Shown: piece after piece, positions 1-8,353 of the stretch | Layout: each line of letters opens with the position of its first letter | How positions within the stretch are numbered: the stretch's first letter is position 1 | NCBI GenBank assembly: GCA_035552275.1 | Contig: DASZLR010000156.1 | Coordinates: 1 to 64,000, forward strand | Origin: DASVLX01 sp035552275 | GTDB lineage: Bacteria > Actinomycetota > Actinomycetes > Mycobacteriales > Pseudonocardiaceae | DNA: 64,000 nucleotides | Direction: 5' to 3' | Position numbers and translations under genes: made by a program | Notes under the pieces: model-generated | Told to the model about the DNA's origin: nothing | Seen by the model: only the letters and a program-made list of their open reading frames with translations | Databases searched by the model: none

Positions 1-65
1 AACGTGGTCCGCTCCTGGGAATCTTGAATCGCCGCAATGCCGTCAAGCGGCAGCGTGTGGCACGT

Positions 66-1349
66 TCACGGCAGCGGTTGGTGATTCCACAGCACCGAGA
101 CCGGCATGGTGTAGATGCCATCGCCTCGGGACGCCGATTCCGTGCCGAGGTGCAGCAGCACTCCGGCGCGCAGCTTCGGCCCGAGTTGGCCGCGCAGCCA
201 GCGCAGACCGCGCAGGGCGTCGGCTCCCGGGGACGTCGATGCCTTGACCTCAATGGCGACAACGCGCCCACGCTGGTCTTCCAGCACGAAATCGATCTCG
301 CGTTTGTCGGCTGTTCGTAGATGAAACAGGTCGACCCGCTGATCGTGGTAGGCGGTCGCCTTGAGCAGCTCGGTTGCCACGAAGGTCTCCACCAGCGGCC
401 CGAGTGCGAGGTGCCCCGGCTCGGCGAGCCCGAATTCGTCCACGCCGAGCAAGTGGGCCGCCAGACCGGAATCGGTGGGATAGAGCTTCGGGGTTTTGAT
501 CGATCGGGAAGTGAGGTTTGTCGACCACGCCGGAAGACTCGTGGTCAGGTACACCATGTCCAGATAGGACAGATAGTTCCGGGTGGTTTCCCGGGCCAGT
601 TCCACGCTTTGCGCAAGGTCCGTCAGCACAGCAATACTGCCCGCGCGGGCGGCGATCACCCGCAGCAGTGCCGACAGCGCATCGCCACGCGTAATGGTGG
701 CAAAGTCTCGAATGTCACGATTGATCACGGTACTCAGATAGCCGTCGTACCACGCACGGCGTGCCACCGCCGACCCGATGCCCAACATCTCGGGATACCC
801 ACCTGCGGTAACGCAGCCAAGGTACTGCGGGCGGGTCCACGCCGAGTCCGCCACCAAGCGCGACGGGTCATCGAAGACGTTGTTCAAGAAGGCGGGAATA
901 GCGGTAGTGCGTTCGGCCATGCTCAACGGCCACAGCTCGACGAACGCCAATCTGCCGGCCAGAGACTCTGACAATGTGGGAATCGTCAGAAACCGGCTGG
1001 AGCCGGACAAGATGAATCGACTCGGCCTCGGATCAGTGTCGACCGCCACCTTGATCGCGCGCACGATCTCATCCCCGCCAAGTTGCACCTCATCGATGAC
1101 CCGCGGCGGATCGCCATAGGCGACGAACGCCGCAGGATCGTCATGCGCCGCCCGCAGGGTATCGGCCCTGTCCAATGTCCGGTAGCTACCGTCCGTCGTG
1201 GCCAGATACTCCCTCAGCAGCGTCGTCTTGCCCGACTGACGCGGCCCGCTGACCATGACGATCCGCAGATACTTCGCCAGCTCCGCGAGGCGCTCCGCCG
1301 CCAGCCGAGGCACCAAGCGCCGGTCATCGCTGCCACTGCTCACAGACAT
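66..1349 (-). CDS. ATPase with AAA domain and C-terminal DUF4143-type domain
   Basis: A P-loop ATPase of the AAA_14/DUF4143 family, whose cellular role is usually unknown. The N-terminal third carries a Walker A motif GPRQSGKTT (about residues 35-43) and a Walker B-like PRVIDEVQ. The C-terminal part has EIDFV...AIEVKAS, a pattern like the nuclease-like fold typical of these proteins. Length is about 427 aa from the chosen ATG at 1349. An in-frame ATG at 1382 exists but lies inside a perfect inverted repeat (1366-1394), so I prefer the internal start. The gene is the last of the leftward genes but has its own upstream palindrome and probably its own promoter. It has no evident link to the catabolic operon. 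Confidence 0.85.
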   Translation of the reverse strand: MSVSSGSDDRRLVPRLAAERLAELAKYLRIVMVSGPRQSGKTTLLREYLATTDGSYRTLDRADTLRAAHDDPAAFVAYGDPPRVIDEVQLGGDEIVRAIKVAVDTDPRPSRFILSGSSRFLTIPTLSESLAGRLAFVELWPLSMAERTTAIPAFLNNVFDDPSRLVADSAWTRPQYLGCVTAGGYPEMLGIGSAVARRAWYDGYLSTVINRDIRDFATITRGDALSALLRVIAARAGSIAVLTDLAQSVELARETTRNYLSYLDMVYLTTSLPAWSTNLTSRSIKTPKLYPTDSGLAAHLLGVDEFGLAEPGHLALGPLVETFVATELLKATAYHDQRVDLFHLRTADKREIDFVLEDQRGRVVAIEVKASTSPGADALRGLRWLRGQLGPKLRAGVLLHLGTESASRGDGIYTMPVSVLWNHQPLP

Positions 1350-1365
1350 GACACTAGAGTAGTCT

Positions 1366-1394
1366 GATATTTGACCAGTCACTAGTCAAATATC
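1366..1394. promoter_or_regulatory. Perfect 10-bp inverted repeat upstream of the ATPase gene
   Basis: The arms GATATTTGAC (1366-1375) and GTCAAATATC (1385-1394) are perfect inverted repeats separated by 9 nt. They lie just upstream of the preferred ATPase start (1349) and downstream of the phosphotransferase stop (1430). The AT-rich arms lack a U-run, so an operator is more likely than a terminator. Confidence 0.5.
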
Positions 1395-1429
1395 TGGAAG
1401 CCTGGCTTCCGTCACGCTGGCACGGCGCA

Positions 1430-2464
1430 TCAGCCTGACGCGGCGCGGCTGGCGGCGGCGAGGAAGGACTTCACCAGCGCCGGGTCGGCGTAGTAGCCGT
1501 CGCCCATGCCGGACATCGCGCGGCGGCGGCCGTACTCGTAGAGAACGGCCAATTTCCACAGCGCGAGGACGGTGTACCAGGTCAGATTGGATAGGTCGCG
1601 GCCGGTCGCGGTCGCATAGCGAGCGGCGAGCTGATCTCGGCTGGGATAGCCCGGTTCCAGTGTCGCGACGCCCATCCGCTGGGTCGGCGTCAGCGGCTCG
1701 CCGGCCGCCGGATAGGACGCGAGGAAGTATCCGACGTCGAACAGCGGATCTCCGAGGGTGGCCAGTTCCCAGTCCAGCACCGCCAGAATTCGGCCGGGCG
1801 AGTCCGGGCCGACCAGGACATTGCCCAGCCGGTAGTCGTTGTGCACGATCGTCGCGTCGGACTCGGCCGGAACGCGCGCCGCCAACCAGGTATCGATCTC
1901 CGCGAACTCGGCCGGCGGCCGCCCGTCCTTGTCGGCGATCAGCCGACCCATCCGGCGGAAATGCCGGCCGTTGAAGCCTTCGGGCCGGCCGAGTTCGGCC
2001 AGTCCGGCCGCTCGCCAGTCGACGGCGTGCAGCGCGGCCAGCGTATCGACCAGGGCCGCGCCGATCAGTCGCCGGTCAGCGGCGTTGGCCAGGGGATCTG
2101 GCGTCGCGTCGGTGACAACCTCGCCGCGCACGTAGCTCAGCACAGAGAACGGCACGTCCAGCACCTCGCCGGCATCGCCCACCGCGAGGACGCGCGGGAT
2201 CGGCACATCGGTGCCGGCCAGCGCGGCGATCAGCTTCGCTTCCCGCACCACGTCATGCGCTCCTGGTGGAACCGGTGGCGGCGGCGGGCGGCGCACGACC
2301 ACCTGCCGCTGACCGTCATCGACCAGGTAGGTCAGGTTGGAGTGTCCGTCGCCGATCCGCCGGGTGCGCACCGGCCCCGCGCACAGTCCGCGATCACGCA
2401 GGTAGCGCATCAGCGCATTCCGCTGATCATCGGTCCAGTCCCAGTCGCCCACCGTTGCACTCAC
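1430..2464 (-). CDS. Phosphotransferase family protein (APH fold, ACAD10-like)
   Basis: Aminoglycoside-phosphotransferase-fold protein of the group that accompanies acyl-CoA dehydrogenases in actinobacteria and resembles the kinase-like domain of ACAD10. The catalytic loop HNDYRLGNVLV and the metal-binding DWE (in VLDWELATLGDP) are intact, so a small-molecule kinase is expected, perhaps acting on a hydroxy acid or hydroxyacyl intermediate (inference). Length is 344 aa. The GTG start overlaps the TGA of the upstream crotonase (GTGA), so it is translationally coupled and is the last gene of the 12-gene operon. Substrate cannot be read from sequence. Confidence 0.85.
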   Translation of the reverse strand: MSATVGDWDWTDDQRNALMRYLRDRGLCAGPVRTRRIGDGHSNLTYLVDDGQRQVVVRRPPPPPVPPGAHDVVREAKLIAALAGTDVPIPRVLAVGDAGEVLDVPFSVLSYVRGEVVTDATPDPLANAADRRLIGAALVDTLAALHAVDWRAAGLAELGRPEGFNGRHFRRMGRLIADKDGRPPAEFAEIDTWLAARVPAESDATIVHNDYRLGNVLVGPDSPGRILAVLDWELATLGDPLFDVGYFLASYPAAGEPLTPTQRMGVATLEPGYPSRDQLAARYATATGRDLSNLTWYTVLALWKLAVLYEYGRRRAMSGMGDGYYADPALVKSFLAAASRAASG

Positions 2465-3276
2465 TGTCCGGTGAATCGGGGCTGGCGCTTGTCCTTGAAC
2501 GCGGCCAATGCTTCCGGCATGTCCGCGCCCCGAGTCAGCAGCGACTGTCCGCGGTTCTCCAACTCCATCGCCGCCGCGTAGGAACCCACCTCCATATTGG
2601 CCTGCAACGCCCGCTTGGACATCCGCACGCCGGCCGGAGAATTCCCGGCGATGGTCCGCGCCAGGGCGACCGCCTCATCGTGCAGGTCCTCGGCCGGCAC
2701 CACCCGGTTCACCAGACCGATCCGGTGTGCCTCGGCCGCGTCCACATTCCGTGCGGTGTACGCCATCTCGGCCGCCCGGCCGGGACCGATCAACCGGGTG
2801 AGCTGCCAGGACGTGCCCAACTCGCCGGCGGACAGGCCTACTTTCACGAAGGCGGCGCTGAACTTCGCGGCGGGCGACGCCAACCGAATGTCCGCGGACA
2901 GTGCCAGCGACAAACCTCCGCCGGCAGCGGCGCCGTGCACCGCCGCGATCACCGGGAACGGGAGCGCGCGGATCGCGGCGACCGAATCAGCCGCCAGTTC
3001 CTCGAAACGCACGAATTCGCGGACACTCATTCGGGTGATCACCTCGATCTCGGCGAGGTCGAAGCCGGCGCAGAAAGCCCGGTCACCGGCGCCGGTGAGG
3101 ATGAGCGCGCGAGCCTGGCTGTCCCGCAGCGCCCGTGTGGCGGCCCGGAACTCGCCGAACATCTCCACGGTCATCGAGTTCATCCGGTCCGGCCGGTTGA
3201 CCGTCAACCGCAGCACGCCGTCCTCGGGTTGGTCCAGGACGATCGTGTTGAACAGCGGCGGGTCGAAGTCGAGCAT
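2461..3276 (-). CDS. Enoyl-CoA hydratase/isomerase family protein, tandem paralogue 1
   Basis: Crotonase-fold protein of 271 aa. The oxyanion-hole region (FCAGFDLAE and HGAAAGGGLSLAL) is clear. Both positions that hold the catalytic glutamates of classical hydratases differ: GGGLSLAL replaces GGxxELAM and AAFVKVGL replaces the usual xxPExxLG. It may therefore be an isomerase, hydrolase or other crotonase rather than a hydratase. ATG 3276 is chosen because GGGAG precedes it; a longer in-frame ORF upstream has no ribosome site. It is clearly homologous to the next gene, 16 bp away, indicating tandem duplication. Confidence 0.87.
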   Translation of the reverse strand: MLDFDPPLFNTIVLDQPEDGVLRLTVNRPDRMNSMTVEMFGEFRAATRALRDSQARALILTGAGDRAFCAGFDLAEIEVITRMSVREFVRFEELAADSVAAIRALPFPVIAAVHGAAAGGGLSLALSADIRLASPAAKFSAAFVKVGLSAGELGTSWQLTRLIGPGRAAEMAYTARNVDAAEAHRIGLVNRVVPAEDLHDEAVALARTIAGNSPAGVRMSKRALQANMEVGSYAAAMELENRGQSLLTRGADMPEALAAFKDKRQPRFTGQ

Positions 3277-3292
3277 CGGTGTCTCCCGGTGG

Positions 3293-4108
3293 TCAGCTGA
3301 ACTCGGGCGGGCGCCGCTCACGCAGGGCGGCCAAGGCTTCGGGCAGGTTCTCGTCCCTGGTCAGCAGGGCCTGGCCGCGATTCTCCAGTTCCAGCGCCGC
3401 CGCGTACGAGCCGACCTCCATAGTGGACTGCAATGCCCGCTTCGACATCCGCACGCCGCTCGGCGAGTTGGCGACGATCAGCTCGGCCATCGCGATGGAC
3501 TCGGCGAGCAAGTCCTGATCTTCGATCGTGCGGTTCACCAGGCCGATTCGCTCGGCCTCGTCGGCGTCAACGAACCGGCCGGTGTAGGCGAGTTCGGCGG
3601 CCAGCGCCGGACCGATGATCCGGGGCAGCAGCCAGGACGCGCCAAGGTCGCCAGCCGACAGTCCGATTCGGACGAACGCGGCGTTGAACTTCGCCGACCG
3701 GGACGCCAGTCGGATGTCGGCGGCCAGGGCCAGGGACAGCCCGCCGCCGGCCGCCGCGCCGTTCACCGCCGCGACCACCGGCACCGGCAACGCGCGCACC
3801 GCCAGCAGCGCCCGCGCCGCGTGCTCCTGCCGGCCGAGCATCCCCATCGCGGTCAGTTCGGCGAGTTCGTCGGCGTCGTCCAGGTCGTAGCCGGCGCAGA
3901 ACGCGTTGCCGGCGCCGGTGAGGATGAGCACCCGGGTGTCGTCGGTGTCGGCCACGGCGAAGGCGAGCGATTCGAGTTCGGCGAACATCGTCACCGTCAT
4001 CGCGTTGTACCGGTCGGGACGGTTGAGCGTGGCCAGGACGATGCCGTCGCCGGGTCGGGTCAACTCGATGGTGTCCAGCTTGAGATCGAGCACGTTCTCG
4101 GGTTCCAT
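3293..4108 (-). CDS. Enoyl-CoA hydratase/isomerase family protein, tandem paralogue 2
   Basis: Crotonase-fold protein of 271 aa, the same length as its downstream paralogue. They share runs such as GAAAGGGLSLAL, GVRMSKRALQ and MEVGSYAAA. The two classical catalytic Glu positions are again replaced (GGGLSLAL; NAAFVRIGL), so simple enoyl-CoA hydration is doubtful. Its ATG overlaps the stop of the upstream luciferase-like gene as TGATG, showing translational coupling. The pair may form a heteromer or act on successive ring-derived intermediates (inference). Confidence 0.87.
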   Translation of the reverse strand: MEPENVLDLKLDTIELTRPGDGIVLATLNRPDRYNAMTVTMFAELESLAFAVADTDDTRVLILTGAGNAFCAGYDLDDADELAELTAMGMLGRQEHAARALLAVRALPVPVVAAVNGAAAGGGLSLALAADIRLASRSAKFNAAFVRIGLSAGDLGASWLLPRIIGPALAAELAYTGRFVDADEAERIGLVNRTIEDQDLLAESIAMAELIVANSPSGVRMSKRALQSTMEVGSYAAALELENRGQALLTRDENLPEALAALRERRPPEFS

Positions 4109-4974
4109 CAGCGCATCCTGGCGTCGTCCGGCACGGCGGCCACCATGGCTTCCTCGTCCCGGTCGCGGATGGCGTCCCGGATTCGGGCCTGCGCGCCGGA
4201 CCAGCCGTGCAGCGCGAACAACCGGTCATACACCCGGGACGCGGCGTACTGCGCGACCGCGTAGGCGAGGCTGCGCCGGGCGGCTTCCTCGTCCTCGTCA
4301 ACGGCGCAGATCAGGATGCCCAGCAGTGCGACGTCCGTGTGTTCCCGGCCCGATTCGGCCAGTCCCACCGCCAATTCCGGCCGTACGACCTCCTTGACGT
4401 AGTGCGCGGTGAACATCGGATGACCGACCAGCCCGTCGGCGACCTTGCCGGCGACGTGGATCATCTTTCGGTTGACGCCGGCCGTCCAGATCGGCAGTCG
4501 GGGCTGGACCGGCGGCGCGGTGTCCGAGGTCGGCCGCAGGTGCAGCCGGTAGAACCGGCCGTCGTGGTCGACCGGCCCTTCGTGCAGCAGCCACAACTTC
4601 CGCAGGACGGTGACCAGTTCCTCCATCCGCGCCGCTGGCGCTTCGCCGCTGACGCCGTGCCAGTCGGTCATCATCCGGGGCGTGCCGTTGCCGAGGCCGA
4701 GGATCAGCCGGCCCCCGGACAGTTCGTCCAGGTCGCGCGCCTCCGCCGCCCACACCAGCGGGCTGCGGCCGACGCCATACGCGATGCTGCTGCCCAGCCG
4801 GACGCGCTCGGTCGCGCCGGCCAACACCGCCAGCGACACGGTGGCCGACCGGTTGTACAGCTCATTGGTCCAGACCGCGTCGAACCCGGCCCGCTCGGCC
4901 CGCACGGCGATGTCCGCCGCACGCCGGAACCGCTCGGGACCGGACCCGGCGCTCAACACGGTCAGCCCGTACAT
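4108..4974 (-). CDS. LLM-class (luciferase-like) oxidoreductase, probably F420-dependent
   Basis: TIM-barrel luciferase-like protein of 288 aa, a usual length for F420-dependent oxidoreductases of actinobacteria. Typical features are VWTNELYNRSATVSLAVLA near the N-terminus, the LGSSIAYG strand, and DELSGGRLILGLGNGTPRM, the glycine-rich cofactor phosphate-binding loop. It would use F420 or FMN to reduce or oxidise a pathway intermediate; which one is not visible. It sits between crotonase genes in the operon and is coupled by TGATG to the downstream gene. Confidence 0.85.
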   Translation of the reverse strand: MYGLTVLSAGSGPERFRRAADIAVRAERAGFDAVWTNELYNRSATVSLAVLAGATERVRLGSSIAYGVGRSPLVWAAEARDLDELSGGRLILGLGNGTPRMMTDWHGVSGEAPAARMEELVTVLRKLWLLHEGPVDHDGRFYRLHLRPTSDTAPPVQPRLPIWTAGVNRKMIHVAGKVADGLVGHPMFTAHYVKEVVRPELAVGLAESGREHTDVALLGILICAVDEDEEAARRSLAYAVAQYAASRVYDRLFALHGWSGAQARIRDAIRDRDEEAMVAAVPDDARMR

Positions 4975-4999
4975 GCCCGTTCCTCTCCGACCGGCCTGG

Positions 5000-5773
5000 C
5001 TAGGCGAACTTCGGCGGCCGCTTGGCCAGGAAGGCGGAAATGCCCTCGCGCGCCTCGCCGAAGGCGAACAGGTCCTGTTCCTGGGCCGCCTCGTAGGCGT
5101 GTCCGTCGGCGACCAGCAGGTCGTACGCGGCGTCCACGCTGCGGATCACCGCGCTCTGCGCGGGAAGCGACATCCCGACCAACTCGGCGGCGAGTTCCAG
5201 CGCGGCCTGCTCCGCCGAGCCGGCGGCCAGCCGGTCGACCAGGCCGATCGCGTGGGCCTCGTCCGCTGGCACCTGCCGGGCGGTGAGCATGATGTCCAGC
5301 GCGCGGCCACGGCCGACCAGCCGGGGCAGCCGCTGGGTGCCACCGGCGCCGGGAATGAGGCCCAGTCTGACCTCTGGCAGCCCGAATTTCGCGTCCGGCC
5401 CGGCCACCCGCAGGGTGCAGGCCATCGCCAGTTCCAGGCCGCCGCCGAGGGCGAGACCGTCGACCGCGGCGATGGTGATCCGGTCCGGTGTGGCCAGTCG
5501 GTTCACGGTGGTCCGCAAGGCTTCGCCGTACGCGGCGAACTCCTCGGTGTCCGCAGTGGACATCTGTTTGATGTCGGCGCCGGCGGCGAAGAAACCCGGA
5601 ATCTCGGACGCGACGACGACGACCTTGACCCCGCCGGACCGCTCGACCTCGTCCAACGCCGCGTTCAGGCCGTCGATGAGCGGCCGGCCCAGGGCGTTGG
5701 CGGGCGGACGCCGCAGCACCAGCACCCGGATACCGTCACCGGCCGACCGCCAGCTGACCAGTTCGTCTGCCAT
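5000..5773 (-). CDS. Enoyl-CoA hydratase (BadK-like candidate)
   Basis: Crotonase of 257 aa with both catalytic glutamates in place: GGGLELAM and GLPEVRLGLIPGAGGTQRL, the signature of true enoyl-CoA hydratases. Next to the BadI-like and BadH-like genes it is the natural candidate for hydrating a cyclohexene-carboxyl-CoA-type intermediate, the BadK step in cyclohexanecarboxylate degradation. That assignment is from context; the sequence alone fits any enoyl-CoA hydratase. The gap to the upstream BadI-like gene is 24 bp. Confidence 0.88.
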   Translation of the reverse strand: MADELVSWRSAGDGIRVLVLRRPPANALGRPLIDGLNAALDEVERSGGVKVVVVASEIPGFFAAGADIKQMSTADTEEFAAYGEALRTTVNRLATPDRITIAAVDGLALGGGLELAMACTLRVAGPDAKFGLPEVRLGLIPGAGGTQRLPRLVGRGRALDIMLTARQVPADEAHAIGLVDRLAAGSAEQAALELAAELVGMSLPAQSAVIRSVDAAYDLLVADGHAYEAAQEQDLFAFGEAREGISAFLAKRPPKFA

Positions 5774-5797
5774 CTCAAACCTCCAGAGTCGAGTTAT

Positions 5798-6634
5798 TCA
5801 CGCGCGGCGCGGGAACCGGCCGAAGTCGGGGACGCGTTTCTCGCGGTAGGCGTCGCGGCCTTCTTGGGCCTCTTCGGAGCCGTAGAACAGCAGGTTCGCG
5901 TCGTGCGCGAGCTGCTGGATGCCGGCCAGGCCGTCCTCGGCGGCGTGGAAGCTGGCCTTCAGCAGCCGCAACGCGAACGGCGACAGCGCCAGCATCTCCC
6001 GGCACCAGGAGACCGTCTCGGATTCCAGTTCGGACAGTGGCACGACGGCGTTCACCAAGCCCATGTCCAGCGCCTGGCGGGCGTCGTACTGCCGGCACAG
6101 GAACCAGATCTCCTTGGCCCTACGCTCGCCGACCAGGTGGCTGAGCAGCCCCGCGCCGAACCCGCCGTCGAACGAGCCGACCCGTGGCCCGGTCTGCCCG
6201 AACCGCGCGTTGTCGGCGGCGATCGCCAGGTCGCAGACCAGTTGCAGGACCTGGCCGCCGCCGATCGCGTAGCCGGCGACCATCGCGACCACCGGCTTGG
6301 GCAGCCGGCGGATCCGCACCTGCAGGTCGGTGACATGAAACCGGCCCGGTCGGCCCGGCTCGGTCTCGTAGCCCGTGTCGCCACGCACCCGCTGGTCGCC
6401 GCCGGAGCAGAACGCCTGATCGCCCTCGCCGGTCAGGATGATCACGCCGATGTCGGGGTCCTCGCGGGACTGCTCCAAGGCGTCGGATATCTCGACCAGT
6501 GTCTGCGGCCGGAAGGCGTTGCGCACCTCCGGCCGGCAGATGGTGATCTTCGCGATGCCGTCGCCGCTGTAGTCCAGCCGGATGTCGGCGTGGTTGCCAA
6601 CCCGCGTCCAGTCCACTGTGGTCATACCGGCCAT
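5798..6634 (-). CDS. MenB/BadI-like ring-cleaving or ring-closing crotonase (2-ketocyclohexanecarboxyl-CoA hydrolase candidate)
   Basis: Crotonase of 278 aa with strong MenB/BadI hallmarks: CSGGDQRVRGD, AGYAIGGGQVLQL, CDLAIAADNARFGQTGP, VGSFDGGFG and EIWFLCRQYDARQALDMGLVN. MenB (naphthoate synthase) closes a ring and BadI opens 2-ketocyclohexanecarboxyl-CoA to pimeloyl-CoA; the two are homologous. No other menaquinone gene is present and the upstream neighbour is a BadH-like SDR, so the BadI role is preferred (inference), although residue patterns look very MenB-like. ATG 6634 overlaps the SDR stop as TGATG. The longer upstream ORF extension is Arg-rich shadow sequence. Confidence 0.85.
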   Translation of the reverse strand: MAGMTTVDWTRVGNHADIRLDYSGDGIAKITICRPEVRNAFRPQTLVEISDALEQSREDPDIGVIILTGEGDQAFCSGGDQRVRGDTGYETEPGRPGRFHVTDLQVRIRRLPKPVVAMVAGYAIGGGQVLQLVCDLAIAADNARFGQTGPRVGSFDGGFGAGLLSHLVGERRAKEIWFLCRQYDARQALDMGLVNAVVPLSELESETVSWCREMLALSPFALRLLKASFHAAEDGLAGIQQLAHDANLLFYGSEEAQEGRDAYREKRVPDFGRFPRRA

Positions 6635-7392
6635 CACGCCATCGTCAGGCCGCCGCTGACGGACAGGGTCTGGCCGGTGATGTACTCGGCGGCGTCGGAG
6701 GCGAAGAACGCCACGGCGGCGGCGACATCGGCGGGCTTGGCGAGCCGGCGCATCGGCACCGCGCGGACCATGCCGCCGATGACCTTTTCCGCGTCCTGGC
6801 CGGAGTTGTCGGCGAAGGCGCGCAGCGCCGGGGTGTCGGTCGGGCCGGGGCACACCGTGTTCACCGTGACGCCCTGGGTGGCCACCTCGCGGGCCAGCGT
6901 CTTGGTGAAGGCGATGATGCCGCCCTTGGCTCCCGAGTAGACCGCTTCCAGCGACGATCCGACCCGGCCGGCGTCGGAGCCGATGTTGACCACCCGACCG
7001 AAGCCGCGCTCGATCATCCCCGGCACCACGGCGTGGACGACCCGCAGCGCGCCCTTGAAGTTGATGTCCAGGACGCGGTCCCAGAACTGCTCGGTGGTGT
7101 CCAGGAACGGCATGAAGTCGTCCCAGCCGGCGTTGTTGACCACGACCTCGACCGGGCCGAGTTCCTCGGTCACCGACTTCAGCGCGGCCTGCAGCGACGC
7201 GGTGTCGGTGATGTCGGCGTGCACGGCGATGGCCCGGCCGCCGGCGGCGATGATCGACTGGGCGGTGGCCCGGCCGGCGTCCAGGTTGAGATCCGCGACG
7301 GCGACCTGGAAGTCCTGCTCGCCCAGGGTTTGCGCGATGCCGGCGCCGATGCCCTGCGCGCCACCGGTGACCAGCGCGACACGCTTGCTCAT
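6634..7392 (-). CDS. SDR oxidoreductase, BadH-like 2-hydroxycyclohexanecarboxyl-CoA dehydrogenase candidate
   Basis: Classical short-chain dehydrogenase of 252 aa. The NAD site is TGGAQGIG, the structural motif is NNAGWDDFMPF, and the catalytic residues are Ser in NIGSDAGRVGSS and Tyr/Lys in AVYSGAKGG. The NNAGWD, SDAxRVGSS and VCPGPTDT segments match what I recall of BadH, which oxidises 2-hydroxycyclohexanecarboxyl-CoA to the keto acid that BadI hydrolyses. It is followed directly (TGATG) by the BadI-like gene, the order expected for the pathway. The substrate is inferred from this pairing. Confidence 0.87.
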   Translation of the reverse strand: MSKRVALVTGGAQGIGAGIAQTLGEQDFQVAVADLNLDAGRATAQSIIAAGGRAIAVHADITDTASLQAALKSVTEELGPVEVVVNNAGWDDFMPFLDTTEQFWDRVLDINFKGALRVVHAVVPGMIERGFGRVVNIGSDAGRVGSSLEAVYSGAKGGIIAFTKTLAREVATQGVTVNTVCPGPTDTPALRAFADNSGQDAEKVIGGMVRAVPMRRLAKPADVAAAVAFFASDAAEYITGQTLSVSGGLTMA

Positions 7393-7432
7393 GTGATCCT
7401 CCGAATTGGTTGTGCGGCTCAGGTTGTGAAGG

Positions 7433-8353
7433 TCAGGCGGGCAGGTGCCAGACGACCGGGCCGGCGATGATGGAGTGGCTGGTGAGCTTGCGGCCGAGCA
7501 CCTGCTGGGCCTCCCGCGCCGCCTCGATCACGGTCGGCAGCGACAGCCCGGTGTCCACGCCCATCTCGTGGAACATGCTCACCAGGTCCTCGGTGGCGAT
7601 GTTGCCGGTGGAACCGGGCGGCACCGGGCAGCCGCCGAGCTCGCCGAAGCTGGACTCGAAGCTCGCGCAGCCCACTTCCAGCGCGGCGAAGGCGTTGGCC
7701 AGGCCCTGGCCGCGGGTGTTGTGGAAGTGCGCGGTGACCTCGACGCCGGCCAGCCGGTCCAGCGCGGCGGTGAAGAACTCCGTCACGTAGGCGGGGTTGG
7801 CCATGCCGGTGGTGTCGCCGAAGCCGATCTCGGTCGCGCCGGCCTCGGCGAACCGCTGCGCGAGATCCAGCACCCGGTTCAGCTCGACCTTGCCCTCGTA
7901 CGGGCAGCCGAACGAGGTGGCGATCACCGCGGCGCAGCTCAGGCCCTCGGCGGTGATCCGCTTCGCCATCACGTCGTTGTCGGCCATGGTCTCGGCCACG
8001 GTGCGGTTGACGTTCTTCTTGTTGTGCGTCTCCGAGGCGGACACGAAGATCGCCGCCTCGTGGAACCTGTCCCGCACCGCCAGCGCGTTGTCCAGGCCCT
8101 TGCTGTTCGGGATGAGCACCATCAGTCGCACGTCGTCCGGCACGTCGATCCGGTTCAGCACCTCGACGCCGTCGGCGAGCTGCGGAATGACGTCGGGGCG
8201 CACGAAACTGGCGACCTCGATGCGCTTCAACCCGGACCGGCCGAGCGCGTTGATCAGCCGGATCTTGTCGTCGGTGGGAATGCGCTCGGGTTCGTTCTGG
8301 AATCCGTCGCGCGGCCCCACTTCCCGGATGTGCACCCGCTGTGGTCGGCTCAC
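7433..8353 (-). CDS. Hydroxymethylglutaryl-CoA lyase family protein
   Basis: HMGL-like TIM-barrel lyase of 306 aa. The N-terminal EVGPRDGFQNE carries the metal-binding Asp, AHFHNTRGQG the two His ligands, GDTTGMANP the conserved loop, and GGCPVPPGSTGNIATED the catalytic Cys loop. It would cleave a 3-hydroxy-3-methyl acyl-CoA to acetyl-CoA plus a keto acid. Its presence hints that the degraded compound has a methyl branch at a beta carbon, as terpenoids do (inference). The GTG start overlaps the upstream CoA-transferase stop (GTGA) and is preceded by a GAGAGGAG ribosome site. Confidence 0.9.
   Translation of the reverse strand: MSRPQRVHIREVGPRDGFQNEPERIPTDDKIRLINALGRSGLKRIEVASFVRPDVIPQLADGVEVLNRIDVPDDVRLMVLIPNSKGLDNALAVRDRFHEAAIFVSASETHNKKNVNRTVAETMADNDVMAKRITAEGLSCAAVIATSFGCPYEGKVELNRVLDLAQRFAEAGATEIGFGDTTGMANPAYVTEFFTAALDRLAGVEVTAHFHNTRGQGLANAFAALEVGCASFESSFGELGGCPVPPGSTGNIATEDLVSMFHEMGVDTGLSLPTVIEAAREAQQVLGRKLTSHSIIAGPVVWHLPA

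Noticed and set aside
5798..6634. Menaquinone biosynthesis naphthoate synthase (MenB)
   Set aside because: Motifs are MenB-like, but no other men gene is present and it is coupled to a BadH-like SDR, so a catabolic BadI-type role is the better reading. It stays open until a phylogeny is made.
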